52,197 nt of DNA, taken from positions 1 to 52,197 of the forward strand of contig JADHTB010000025.1 in NCBI GenBank assembly GCA_016776605.1, given 5' to 3'. Shown in pieces: positions 1-7,551 of this stretch (within the stretch, counting starts at the first letter, position 1; the number at the start of each line of letters is the position of its first letter). The translations under genes and the position numbers were made by a program. The DNA comes from Alphaproteobacteria bacterium (GTDB taxonomy: Bacteria; Pseudomonadota; Alphaproteobacteria; GCA-2731375). The notes below the pieces were generated by a model that worked only from the letters and a program-made list of their open reading frames with translations, did not search any database and was not told the DNA's origin.

Positions 1-245
1 TTAAGGTCCAGCGCCAGGCTGCGCTTACCCCGATTGAACGCCATGCCATAGGCGCAGTTGTCGCCATAGGTTTTGCCGACCCGCCGGCCCCAGTCGCCCG
101 CCAATGGTTCCAGCTTCACGACGCTGGCGCCATGCCGCGCCAGCAGCATGCCGCAATGCGGCCCGGCCACCCCTTGTGAGATATCCAGGACTTTCAGACC
201 TTCATATGCCAGGCCCTCGTACGCCAGGTCGTCTGTTTCACTCAT
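1..245 (-). CDS. CaiB/BaiF family CoA-transferase, N-terminal part (runs off the window)
   Basis: Translating the minus strand from the ATG at 245 gives about 81 residues of a class III (family III) CoA-transferase N-terminus: the start of the first Rossmann-type strand (LKVLDISQGVAGPHCGMLL), then VVKLEPLAGDWGRR and the GKRSLALDL stretch that are typical of the family. These enzymes move CoA between an acyl-CoA and a free acid. The gene lies 63 bases downstream of the acyl-CoA ligase on the same strand, so both probably belong to one acid-activation operon. The rest of the protein, including the catalytic Asp, lies beyond base 1, so the substrate cannot be guessed. Confidence 0.85.
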   Translation of the reverse strand, partial: MSETDDLAYEGLAYEGLKVLDISQGVAGPHCGMLLARHGASVVKLEPLAGDWGRRVGKTYGDNCAYGMAFNRGKRSLALDL

Positions 246-308
246 GTCGTCGCTCCGCCTTCTCGGGTGCCTGTCCGCACATTGATTTCCATGCCTTGGC
301 CCGCGCGC

Positions 309-1934
309 TCAATTTTCCTGCTCGAACCGCGCCATGGCGTCCTGTTGCAACAGATAGCGCTGAATTTTGTTGGTGGTAGTGCGTGGGAAGTCAGCGACGA
401 TATGGACGTATCGCGGCACTTTATAATCCGCGATGGCGCCGCGGCAATGGTTGATGACATCCTCCCGGCTCAGGCTGGCGCCGGGGGAGGGCATGACGAA
501 AGCGAAACCCACCTCGCCCATGCGCGGGTCTGGCACACCACAGACCACCGCCTGATAAATATCGCCGCTGGTTTCCAGGAAACGCTCGATCTCGGCGGGG
601 TAGGCGTTGGAGCCGCCGACGATGAACATCTCCTTGGCCCGGCCGGTGATTTTCAAATAGCCGTCCCCGTCCATCTGGCCCAGATCGCCGCTGCGGAACC
701 AGCCCTCGGGCGTGATGGCCGCCTTGGTCGCTTCTGGGGCCTTGTAATAACCCTGCATGACCAGATAGCCGCGGACCCAGATTTCACCATCCTCGCCCAC
801 TGCTTTCGGTTCGCCGGTGTGGGGGTCGAAGACACCAATTTCGTAATCGCCGATCGGTTTGCCCTTGTTCTCACAGGTTATTTCGATCGGGGCGTCAAAC
901 GCGCTGAGGGTCGTCATGCCCATGGTTTCCGTCATGCCATAGGCAGCTTGCAGGGCGTCAAAATGCAGGATGCTCTTAACCCGCCGGGCGATTGCCGGGG
1001 TCACCGGGGCGCCGCCGATCCAGGCTGTCTTCAGGCAGTGGGTATCCCTTTCTTCGACGCCGGGCTGCGCCAATAGATCAAAAAAGTGCGTTGGGATACC
1101 GCCCATGATAGCGATGCGTTCCTGTTCGATCAGATCCAGCGCCTTGGCCGCGTCCCATTCATCCATGGTCACCAGGCAACAGCCATGCTGCATGGCTGGC
1201 AGGGCCGTCGCAACGCTGCCCGCCACATGGTACAGCGGCATGTGGCCCAGTACCTTGTCGCCCGGTTCCATATGCATGGCCCGGGCGATATTCTGCCCTT
1301 CGATCACGACTTGATGGCAATGCATGGCGCCCTTGGGCTCGCCCGTGGTGCCGGAGGTGTAGATTATGACCGCCGGATCCGCCACCGCCACCGCTTGTTC
1401 GGCCGCCACTAAATTCGCCTGCTGGTGCGATGTCGCCATCAGGGCGTTCAGGGAAATGGTGCCGGGATGGTCTGCGTCATGCCACAACACCACGGCGCGC
1501 AACCGGGGCAGCCCGGCCACCTGCATCCGGCCCGGCAGCGCGCTTTCGAAGTCCGGCGCCATGGCGCGGATCATCTCCAGATAGTCGATATTCCAATATT
1601 TCGGCATGGCCACCAACGCCTTGGCGTCCGATTGCCGCAGAATGTATTCGACTTCCGAAACTTTATAGCGGGTATTGATGGAGACCACGGTGGCGCCAAG
1701 GCGGCAACAGGCGAACCAGGTCAACAGCCAGTCCGGGCCGTTGGTTAGCCAGCAGGCCACATGATCGCCCCGGCCAATGCCTAGATCCAGCAGACCCAGG
1801 GCCAGGCGGTCAACCTGGGCGTCAAAATCGGCATATGTGATCCGTGCTCCCATGCCGACGACAAATTCGTTGTTGGGCCATGTCCGGGCCGAGCGCCGTA
1901 GCGCTTGGCCAATGGTAACGCCGTGCCAATCCAT
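309..1934 (-). CDS. AMP-forming acyl-CoA synthetase (fatty-acid/aryl-CoA ligase family)
   Basis: 541 residues, the usual size for the ANL adenylating superfamily. The phosphate-binding loop YTSGTTGEPKG lies at about residues 192-202, the A5-type motif YGMTE near residue 335, the hinge region GYLKITGRAKEMFIVGG in the C-terminal third, and the catalytic Lys in TTTNKIQRY close to the C-terminus. It should activate a carboxylic acid to its CoA thioester via an acyl-adenylate in the cytoplasm. It is followed by a CoA-transferase on the same strand and divergent from the selenoprotein gene, with 155 bases between the two starts. The acid used is not predictable from sequence alone. Confidence 0.9.
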   Translation of the reverse strand: MDWHGVTIGQALRRSARTWPNNEFVVGMGARITYADFDAQVDRLALGLLDLGIGRGDHVACWLTNGPDWLLTWFACCRLGATVVSINTRYKVSEVEYILRQSDAKALVAMPKYWNIDYLEMIRAMAPDFESALPGRMQVAGLPRLRAVVLWHDADHPGTISLNALMATSHQQANLVAAEQAVAVADPAVIIYTSGTTGEPKGAMHCHQVVIEGQNIARAMHMEPGDKVLGHMPLYHVAGSVATALPAMQHGCCLVTMDEWDAAKALDLIEQERIAIMGGIPTHFFDLLAQPGVEERDTHCLKTAWIGGAPVTPAIARRVKSILHFDALQAAYGMTETMGMTTLSAFDAPIEITCENKGKPIGDYEIGVFDPHTGEPKAVGEDGEIWVRGYLVMQGYYKAPEATKAAITPEGWFRSGDLGQMDGDGYLKITGRAKEMFIVGGSNAYPAEIERFLETSGDIYQAVVCGVPDPRMGEVGFAFVMPSPGASLSREDVINHCRGAIADYKVPRYVHIVADFPRTTTNKIQRYLLQQDAMARFEQEN

Positions 1935-2000
1935 CCCCGTTCACTCCCACCAAAACTATTCTCGTGCCCCACGGCCTGTTTATATCAGGCTGGGCAACCC

Positions 2001-2029
2001 TTGCGAGGGGTAACGGAAAATACCATACT
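2001..2029 (+). promoter_or_regulatory. Candidate sigma-70-type promoter for the selenoprotein-glutaredoxin pair
   Basis: TTGCGA (2001-2006) and CATACT (2024-2029) are separated by 17 bases and lie about 60 bases before the GTG start at 2090. The -10 match is only moderate, so this is a weak call made by eye. Confidence 0.3.
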
Positions 2030-2089
2030 GGCGGGATATCCGCATTGACGGGCTGTTGTCGGTGGCCCGCACCATGGAGGAGGGATGCT

Positions 2090-2971
2090 GTGAGTTACGT
2101 CCGCTATATTGATAAGACCACGGCCTATTATAAGGCCGAAGGCTATGAAAAACCGTACCAATGGGCCAAATTTGATGATGTGCCCTTTACGCCGTTGAAG
2201 AAACCTTTGGCGCAGAGTCGTCTGGCCCTGATCTCGACGTCCGAGATCGCGGTGCGCTCCTGGGAAGATCAGCGCACGCCCCAGGAAAAGGGCGAGCCGG
2301 CCAATGTCTACGGCGTGCCCAGCGATACGCCTGTTGGAGACCTTTACAGCCAGACCCACAGTTATGACAAAAACGCCACGTCGTTGGATGACGTTAACGC
2401 CTATTTCCCCGTTACCCGGTTGCAGGAAGCCCAGGCGGAAGGGCGTATTGCCAGCTTCGCGCCAACGGCCTATGGCGTGTACAACGCCTATTCCCAACGC
2501 AAGACTCTGGAGGTCGATGCGCCGGAGTTATTGCGCCGTTGCCGCGATGAAGCGGTGGATGTTGCCCTGCTGACACCGGTCTGACCGGTTTGCCACCAGA
2601 CCGTGAGTCTGGCCGCACGTTACCTGGAAGAAAACGGCATCCCCACCGTCATCGTTGCCGCCGCCCGCGATATCGTCGAAACCTGCGGCGTGCCGCGCTT
2701 GGTGTTCACGGACTTCCCCCTGGGCAGTCCCTGTGGCGAGCCGAATAATGTACCCATGCAGCGCCAGATTATAGGCATGGCGCTGGATCTGCTGGAAAAT
2801 GCCGAGGGGCCCCGTACGACGGTGCAGACGCCGTTCGAGTGGTCCAAGGGCGATGCTTGGAAGGCCAAGGTCTTCACCCAGGAGCAACCCTGGCAGACCG
2901 AAGATGTCAAAAACGCCTGGCTGGAGCGAAAGGCGCTGTACCGCAAGCTGAAAGAGGATGGAAAAGCCTAG
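2090..2971 (+). CDS. Selenoprotein, glycine/sarcosine/betaine/D-proline reductase B-like (GrdB/PrdB family), Sec at TGA 2582
   Basis: Two same-frame open stretches (2090-2581 and 2585-2971) are separated only by a TGA at 2582-2584. Read as selenocysteine (residue 165), they give one 293-residue protein with the redox motif U-P-V-C-H-Q, preceded by a hydrophobic strand (VDVALLTPV) and followed by SLAARYLEENGIPTVIV. This is the arrangement of the GrdB/PrdB reductase family, in which Sec or Cys occupies this site. A stem-loop follows the TGA (separate entry). The GTG start at 2090 is chosen because GGAGGAGGG lies just upstream; the ATGs nearby are out of frame. A glutaredoxin gene begins directly after the stop codon, suggesting a thiol partner. 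The protein is shorter than clostridial GrdB, so a stand-alone reductase of unknown substrate is likely. The alternative, a nonsense-mutated gene, is less likely because the TGA sits exactly at the redox site and both halves are well conserved in style. Confidence 0.85.
2587..2624 (+). promoter_or_regulatory. bSECIS-like stem-loop downstream of the in-frame TGA
   Basis: Perfect 6-bp stem CCAGAC (2596-2601) / GTCTGG (2607-2612) closes the 5-base loop CGTGA, with a G in its second position. Short outer pairings GGT (2587-2589)/ACC (2622-2624) and TGC (2591-2593)/GCA (2615-2617) extend it. The loop begins 17 bases after the TGA, inside the spacing known for bacterial SECIS elements that bind SelB. 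The fold was found by eye and not computed. Confidence 0.7.
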
Positions 2972-3217
2972 ATGGCAGCTAAATCAGTGACGGTCTACTC
3001 CACGCCCCTGTGCGCCCCGTGCGAGCAGTTGAAGGCCTATCTGCGGGCCCATGATGTGGAATTCGTTGCCAAGGACCTGATGATGGACGAGGACGCGGCG
3101 GAGTTTATCGACAGCCACAATATCCGCTCTTCGCCGGTCCTGCAGGTTGATGACGTGTTGTTGTTTGGCCCCGAACTGGGCCCGGAAAAAATCGACGAAT
3201 TGCTGGGTCTCGACTGA
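2972..3217 (+). CDS. Glutaredoxin-like thiol-disulfide protein (CAPC active site)
   Basis: 81 residues, the size of NrdH/small glutaredoxins. The active site CAPC lies at about residues 14-17, after the first beta strand (VTVYSTPL). A cis-Pro type segment SSPVLQVDD follows near residue 53 and a short C-terminal helix ends the domain. The ATG directly abuts the selenoprotein stop codon (TAG then ATG), so the two are surely co-transcribed and probably translationally coupled. Inference: it reduces or is reduced by the Sec/Cys centre of the upstream protein. The strain's other glutaredoxins are not visible here, so a general role cannot be excluded. Confidence 0.85.
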   Translation: MAAKSVTVYSTPLCAPCEQLKAYLRAHDVEFVAKDLMMDEDAAEFIDSHNIRSSPVLQVDDVLLFGPELGPEKIDELLGLD

Positions 3218-3222
3218 CGCAA

Positions 3223-3258
3223 CTAGAGCAGTTCCAGAATATCCCGGAACTGCTCTAG
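3223..3258. repeat. Palindromic intergenic repeat, CTAGAGCAGTTCC family
   Basis: Perfect 13-bp inverted arms CTAGAGCAGTTCC (3223-3235) and GGAACTGCTCTAG (3246-3258) around a 10-base loop. It lies between the convergent glutaredoxin and MaoC genes and could act as a bidirectional terminator, although there is no clear T-tract. The same arm recurs at 42591 and, with one base changed, as a palindrome at 44872, so it is a dispersed element. Confidence 0.75.
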
Positions 3259-3326
3259 CCCCTCCAAGCAGGCCGGCGTCCTGATGGTCAGGCCCGGCCG
3301 GTTGGTAGCCGTCACTTCGATCTGGT

Positions 3327-3785
3327 TTAGACGAAAATCTCGGCCAACGCCTCGCCGGTGGCGACGGTATCGCCGCGCTGGTTACTGACCGTCAGGGTGC
3401 AGACCAGCCATTTGCCTTTTTTGGTTTCCCGCTTGTCGGTAACCTGGCCCTGGATGGTGATCTCGTCGCCAGGATAAACCGGCTTGCGAAAGCGGGTTTC
3501 CAGGCGGCGATGTTCGCCTACATCGGGCCACAGCCAATCGGTCATGGCCCGGGTCATCAGGGCGTAGGTCATCAGGCCGTGGCCGATCACATCATCGAAT
3601 TTTTTGCCGCCGGCGAAGGCGGTTTTTTCCAGAAATTCGTTATCCCAGTGCAGGGGATTATGGTCGAACGAAGCGGTGGCGAATTCCTTGATCATCTCTC
3701 GTGTCACGGCGACCTTTGGACCGGGGAATTGCCGGCCCACGTCAATACCGGCGTAGGTTAGGCTGTTATGTGCGGTTTGCGGCAT
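3327..3785 (-). CDS. MaoC-like (R)-hydratase / acyl dehydratase
   Basis: 152 residues with a single hot-dog domain. The hydratase motif region reads ATASFDHNPLHWDNEF (catalytic Asp and His in D-x-N-P-x-H) near residues 37-53, followed by the central hot-dog helix region FDDVIGHGLMTYALMTR. It should hydrate or dehydrate an enoyl-CoA. It is the second gene of a two-gene minus-strand unit: the upstream MaoC gene ends 24 bases before this start. Such pairs often form a heterodimer in which one partner carries the active site, and this one has the better catalytic motif. Confidence 0.88.
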   Translation of the reverse strand: MPQTAHNSLTYAGIDVGRQFPGPKVAVTREMIKEFATASFDHNPLHWDNEFLEKTAFAGGKKFDDVIGHGLMTYALMTRAMTDWLWPDVGEHRRLETRFRKPVYPGDEITIQGQVTDKRETKKGKWLVCTLTVSNQRGDTVATGEALAEIFV

Positions 3786-3809
3786 GTTCCTGAATATCCC
3801 TAATTTGGC

Positions 3810-4292
3810 CTAATAGGGCCGCATGGTCCAACCGCGGCCGGAACAGATGACTTCGCCGTTCTGATTGCGGAAGACGTTGTCGTGAATGGCAAAAATATTG
3901 CCCTTGCGGATGATCTTGTCCAGGCACCGGGCTTCCAACGAGATGCGGTCGCCGGGCCTGACGGGTCGTTGTAGATACCAGTTCTGGCCCATGTTGACGG
4001 TACCTGGCGTGCGCATGAAATGGTCGTGGCCGGTGCAGGCAAAAAGGAACAGGGCGTGGATGGACGGCGGCGCGATCAGGCCGCCATAGTGGCTGTTCTT
4101 GGCATATTCCTCGTCAAAATACAGCGGGTTCAAATCACCGATGGAGCGGGCGTAGCGCTGGATCATCTCCAATGTGATGGTGACGGGGCGAGATTCCAGG
4201 GTCTTCCCCGGTTCCAGATCATCCCAGCCGTCGCGCGCCTCCGCCTCTTTCCAGAAATCAGTTTCAAAAGTCTCAGGTTTGAATTCATCCAT
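3810..4292 (-). CDS. MaoC/FAS1-type dehydratase, N-terminal-domain-like partner
   Basis: 160 residues of hot-dog fold with the segment YARSIGDLNPLYFDEEYA near residues 46-63, where the usual D-x-N-P-x-H has Tyr instead of His at the last position, followed by GGLIAPPSIHALFLF. This resembles the N-terminal half of double hot-dog dehydratases (MaoC_dehydrat_N type), which helps bind the acyl chain. It precedes the other MaoC gene by 24 bases on the same strand, so the two proteins probably work as a heteromeric enoyl-CoA hydratase. The lost His suggests that it is the non-catalytic half. Confidence 0.85.
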   Translation of the reverse strand: MDEFKPETFETDFWKEAEARDGWDDLEPGKTLESRPVTITLEMIQRYARSIGDLNPLYFDEEYAKNSHYGGLIAPPSIHALFLFACTGHDHFMRTPGTVNMGQNWYLQRPVRPGDRISLEARCLDKIIRKGNIFAIHDNVFRNQNGEVICSGRGWTMRPY

Positions 4293-4529
4293 GGCGCGTT
4301 GGTTCCTCGGATTTTAGCCTGGCATTATTGTTCAGCGGCAGTCCCCGTTACCGGGGGGCACAGTAGGGGACGGGCACAGAATATCATCATCCGTCTTGAA
4401 ACCCAGGCTAAAAGCATGTCGCACTGAGGCTTGTTACAGGCAAGGCCTAGCGCAGTTCCGGGTTATCTTTGCTGCGTGCGTTTGCGAGGATGTTGAAATT
4501 GACGGCTGTTAATTCGGGATATTCGCGGC

Positions 4530-5756
4530 TTAGGAATCGAACATTGCGTCAATGGAATCGTTATCCATTTCCTCGCCGGCACCAGAAAACTCGGTCGCAT
4601 CCTGATCTGCATCCGTGGCAGCGGCCGGGGCGCCATCATCTTCCAATGCTTGAGCTTCGATGACGGGTTCCGATGAGGCGTCTGCCGGTGTGTCGAATTC
4701 TATGCCCTCCGTGGGATCGGCGACGTCGTCGTCCATCAACCGGTCTTCGGGCAGTGATTCTGTCGAGAGGGTTGCCGCTACATCGAATTCGATGCCCTCC
4801 GTGGGATCGGCAACATCGTCGTCCATCAGCCGGTCTTCGGGCAGTGATTCTGTCGAGAGGCTTGCCGCTACATCGAATTCGATGCCTTCCGTGGGATCGG
4901 CGCCATTGACGGCCTCGTCAGCCGCCTGGTTGCCTTCGTCCGCCGGGTCCACGGTTTCAAGCAACATATGGTCGATATCGTGCTGGGCGACGCCATGGCC
5001 CTCATTTTGCGGACCGTTCAGCAGGCCGGCTTCGGCGTGATCGTCTTCCAGGTCAGGGCTGAATTCGTCGACGGCGGCGTTGCGTAAGCTCTCCGAGCCC
5101 CAGATCTGGATCATCGCGCCGACCCTTTGTTCCAGATAATGCAGGGCATTGACCACTTTAGTGGTGCGTTGGCCCGTTAGGTCCTGGAATGAACAGGCCA
5201 GGAAGATATTGGTGATATCTTCCTCCATGGCATCACAGAGTTCGCTATCGGCATCTTTCTCGCGCAGGGCCATACAGGAATCCTGGATGCGCTCGGCGGC
5301 CGCCAGTATATCGTTAGTGGCACGCTCGGTTGAGGTGACGATGGCATCCAAATCCTCGGTCGCGGCCATAATCCGGTTATTGGCCCCCTCCTTGGGCTTG
5401 ATCGCCGCTATATCGCGCCGGGTATGGCTGATAGCATCGCTCATATTCTGCAATTCAGCCGTCAGGATTTCCGACGGTTGCTTAAGGTCCTGGCGTTTAA
5501 AGTAAGCTTGGCAGTCGTCCATGGCCCGCAATACCAGATCGCTGGCCACGGCGCGGTTACGCTGGGCGTGTTCGCGCAAAAAGGTGCGGCCCCGCGCGGT
5601 CTGCATCACAGCCTCTTCGAGCGCGTCATATTCTCTGTTGGACAGTTCCCGTTGATTTTCAACCGGGTCATCGTCCCCGGCCAATTCTTCATCAAGGGCC
5701 AGATCCTCGGGAAATTCGCCTAAATCCAAGGCATTCGGTTCTCTGTTCAAGCTCAT
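4530..5756 (-). CDS. CheZ-family protein phosphatase with acidic C-terminal repeats
   Basis: 408 residues. A helical region (about 45-220) contains the CheZ signature FQDLTGQR at 190-197; by analogy with enterobacterial CheZ, Asp192 and Gln196 would be the dephosphorylation residues acting on phospho-CheY. Residues from about 220 to the end form a low-complexity acidic tail with about 2.4 copies of a 30-residue unit (DPTEGIEFD..., TESLPEDRLMDDDVA). The CheY-binding peptide usually lies at the C-terminus, and here the end is EEMDNDSIDAMFDS, an acidic-amphipathic piece of the right kind. No other chemotaxis or flagellar gene is in the window. The tail is unusual for the family and may vary in length between strains. 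Confidence 0.8.
   Translation of the reverse strand: MSLNREPNALDLGEFPEDLALDEELAGDDDPVENQRELSNREYDALEEAVMQTARGRTFLREHAQRNRAVASDLVLRAMDDCQAYFKRQDLKQPSEILTAELQNMSDAISHTRRDIAAIKPKEGANNRIMAATEDLDAIVTSTERATNDILAAAERIQDSCMALREKDADSELCDAMEEDITNIFLACSFQDLTGQRTTKVVNALHYLEQRVGAMIQIWGSESLRNAAVDEFSPDLEDDHAEAGLLNGPQNEGHGVAQHDIDHMLLETVDPADEGNQAADEAVNGADPTEGIEFDVAASLSTESLPEDRLMDDDVADPTEGIEFDVAATLSTESLPEDRLMDDDVADPTEGIEFDTPADASSEPVIEAQALEDDGAPAAATDADQDATEFSGAGEEMDNDSIDAMFDS
4695..4902. repeat. 90-bp tandem repeat inside the CheZ-like gene
   Basis: Successive units begin at the GAATTC sites at 4695, 4785 and 4875, giving an exact 90-base period (30 codons) for two full units and a third partial one. The copies differ at only a few bases, so the array looks recently expanded and in frame. 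Confidence 0.9.
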
Positions 5757-5975
5757 CGGTCAGTCTTCCGCAATAATTCGCCGCCGCGCATGCGGCTTTT
5801 CCGCCCCTCAAGACCGTATTCGGCCCTCGATTACGATTAACAATGCCGTGTAGTGATTAATATTTCCTTTTCTCTACCCGGTCCTACGTTTAAAGATCTG
5901 CGTGTATCCGACGGCGATACGCTCTGGCCGGGCTTACCGCCCAACATTTGCATCTTCATTTCAAATGATCTTATC

Positions 5976-6015
5976 TTGCGTTCATCCTGATTTGTGGACA
6001 TAATAATATTATGTC
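5976..6015 (+). promoter_or_regulatory. Promoter with palindromic operator before the CBS-domain gene
   Basis: TTGCGT (5976-5981), 17 bases, then CATAAT (5999-6004) form a reasonable sigma-70 promoter. The -10 lies within a perfect palindrome, GACATAATAATATTATGTC (5997-6015; 9-bp arms, one central base). A dimeric repressor bound there would block the promoter. The regulator is unknown. The rest of the 301-base gap 5757-6057 is AT-richer and shows nothing else recognisable. Confidence 0.55.
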
Positions 6016-6057
6016 AAGTAAATTGAATGGGATATTTTATCCTGATAGGAGGTTGGT

Positions 6058-6489
6058 ATGCATGTGGAACGTATTCTTGCCTTGAAAGGTAACGAGGTTA
6101 TATCGGTGCGGCTTGATGACACCATTGGCCGGGCGGCCGGACTGATGAGCGACAACAGAATTGGTGCGGTCCTGGTGCGTGATGATGAGGGCTTCGTCGA
6201 AGGGGTATTATCGGAACGGGATATCGTGCGCGGTGTCGCGCGGATCGGGGCCCGTTGCATGGACACCTCGGTGATCGATTTGATGACCCGTGAGGTGATC
6301 TACTGCCAGCCCGAAGATGACATCGATACCATCATGTCGGTGATGACCGAACACCGTGTCCGCCACCTGCCCGTGATGCGGGATGGTCACCTTCTAGGCA
6401 TCATTTCAATTGGCGATGTGGTCAAGTTCCGCATAGAGGAAATCGAATTCGAGGCTGCCGCCATGCGGAAATATATCGCCACGGCGTAA
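6058..6489 (+). CDS. Tandem CBS-domain protein
   Basis: 143 residues made almost entirely of two CBS domains (about 8-60 and 74-130), with the typical GAVLV...GVLSERDIVR and RHLPVMRDGHLLGIISIGDVV strands. CBS pairs bind adenosyl ligands (AMP, ATP, SAM, NAD) and report energy or redox state, usually to a partner protein. There is no second domain. A strong ribosome-binding site (AGGAGG, 7 bases before ATG) and a palindromic operator upstream suggest that it is regulated on its own. Neighbouring genes are on the opposite strand, so no operon partner is indicated. Confidence 0.9.
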   Translation: MHVERILALKGNEVISVRLDDTIGRAAGLMSDNRIGAVLVRDDEGFVEGVLSERDIVRGVARIGARCMDTSVIDLMTREVIYCQPEDDIDTIMSVMTEHRVRHLPVMRDGHLLGIISIGDVVKFRIEEIEFEAAAMRKYIATA

Positions 6490-6532
6490 AACCGCGCTCA
6501 ACTGACCCTGCCCAACTGACCCTGGAGTGGTA

Positions 6533-7504
6533 TTATTCCGCTGCGACCGGCATGGCGCCCGCCGTCAACAGCCCGGCGTCACGCAAGGCATGGCCCAGGC
6601 GCGTGATCTCGTCGGCGGGAAGCTTCATCAGCGGCGGCCGCACCACGGCCCGCTGTAGCCGCCCCAGCAGCACCAGACACTCCTTCATGCGGTTATGCAT
6701 ATCCAGGAACGGCGGCGTATAGAAAGCTTGGGCCAGAGGATAGATCCGGTCATTGATGGCCTGGGCGCGGGGCAGGTCGCCGGCCTTTACGGCCTGGAAC
6801 AATGCCACCTGCAAATCCGGGATTACGCTGCCGGCGCCTGACAACAGGCCATTGGCGCCCATGCTGAGGGATGCCATCAGCCAGGACGAATGGGTGGTCA
6901 AGACGGTGATCGGCCGGCCCGCGGCGCCGCCTTGCAAGCTGCGGATATGTTTTTCGTGCAGCATGGCATCGTTCGACCAATCCTTGATCGCCTTGATGGA
7001 AGGAACCGCCTCCAGCAGCCGCAACAACGTCTCGAACGGATAGCCCTGGCCGCTAACCTGAGGATATTGGAAAACAATCATCGGAAGGCTGGTGGCGTCC
7101 GCGATGGTCTTGAAGTGGGTCAGGGCCATTTCCGGCCGCAACTGCCCGCCCATGATCATGCTGTTGGGTGGGAACACCAGCAGAGCCGATGCGCCGGCGG
7201 CCTCCGCCATGCGTGCCAGCCGGGCCGCTTCAAGGCTGCCGTCGGCATAGATGCCATTGATCATGGGCAGTTGATCGCCCGCTTCATCCAGGGAAAATTC
7301 CAAAATACGCCGCTGCTCGTCGAAGCTGCAGGCATGCACTTCAGAGGCATGGCCATTGACCGTGATGGCGTTCAAGCCAGCGGTCGCCGCCACGTCACGA
7401 AGATGGCCGCGCGAGGCTGCTTCATCAATCGACATGTCATCATCGAAGGCCAGCAAGGTGGCGGGGATAACACCGTCCAACGGCCGGCTGTTGAATACAC
7501 TCAT
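6533..7504 (-). CDS. DapA-family (dihydrodipicolinate synthase-like) aldolase/lyase
   Basis: 323 residues of class I aldolase TIM barrel. The Schiff-base Lys is probably Lys174 in IKAIKDWSND, with Tyr147 in FQYP as the conserved barrel Tyr. The loop that is GTTGES in true DapA reads NGHASEVH (51-57 region), so the catalytic Thr pair is absent and this is not lysine biosynthesis. Relatives act on pyruvate-type substrates such as sugar acids or hydroxyproline derivatives. It is the last gene of the minus-strand unit, 47 bases after the epimerase-like gene and downstream of the ABC transporter, so it probably degrades what that transporter imports. Confidence 0.85.
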   Translation of the reverse strand: MSVFNSRPLDGVIPATLLAFDDDMSIDEAASRGHLRDVAATAGLNAITVNGHASEVHACSFDEQRRILEFSLDEAGDQLPMINGIYADGSLEAARLARMAEAAGASALLVFPPNSMIMGGQLRPEMALTHFKTIADATSLPMIVFQYPQVSGQGYPFETLLRLLEAVPSIKAIKDWSNDAMLHEKHIRSLQGGAAGRPITVLTTHSSWLMASLSMGANGLLSGAGSVIPDLQVALFQAVKAGDLPRAQAINDRIYPLAQAFYTPPFLDMHNRMKECLVLLGRLQRAVVRPPLMKLPADEITRLGHALRDAGLLTAGAMPVAAE

Positions 7505-7551
7505 ATCAAACCTCCTATATGACCGCCCGAAACGGCTCTAATCCGCGGCAA

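Noticed and set aside
4690..4905. Possible CRISPR or satellite array
   Set aside because: Units are contiguous with no spacers and encode an in-frame protein repeat.
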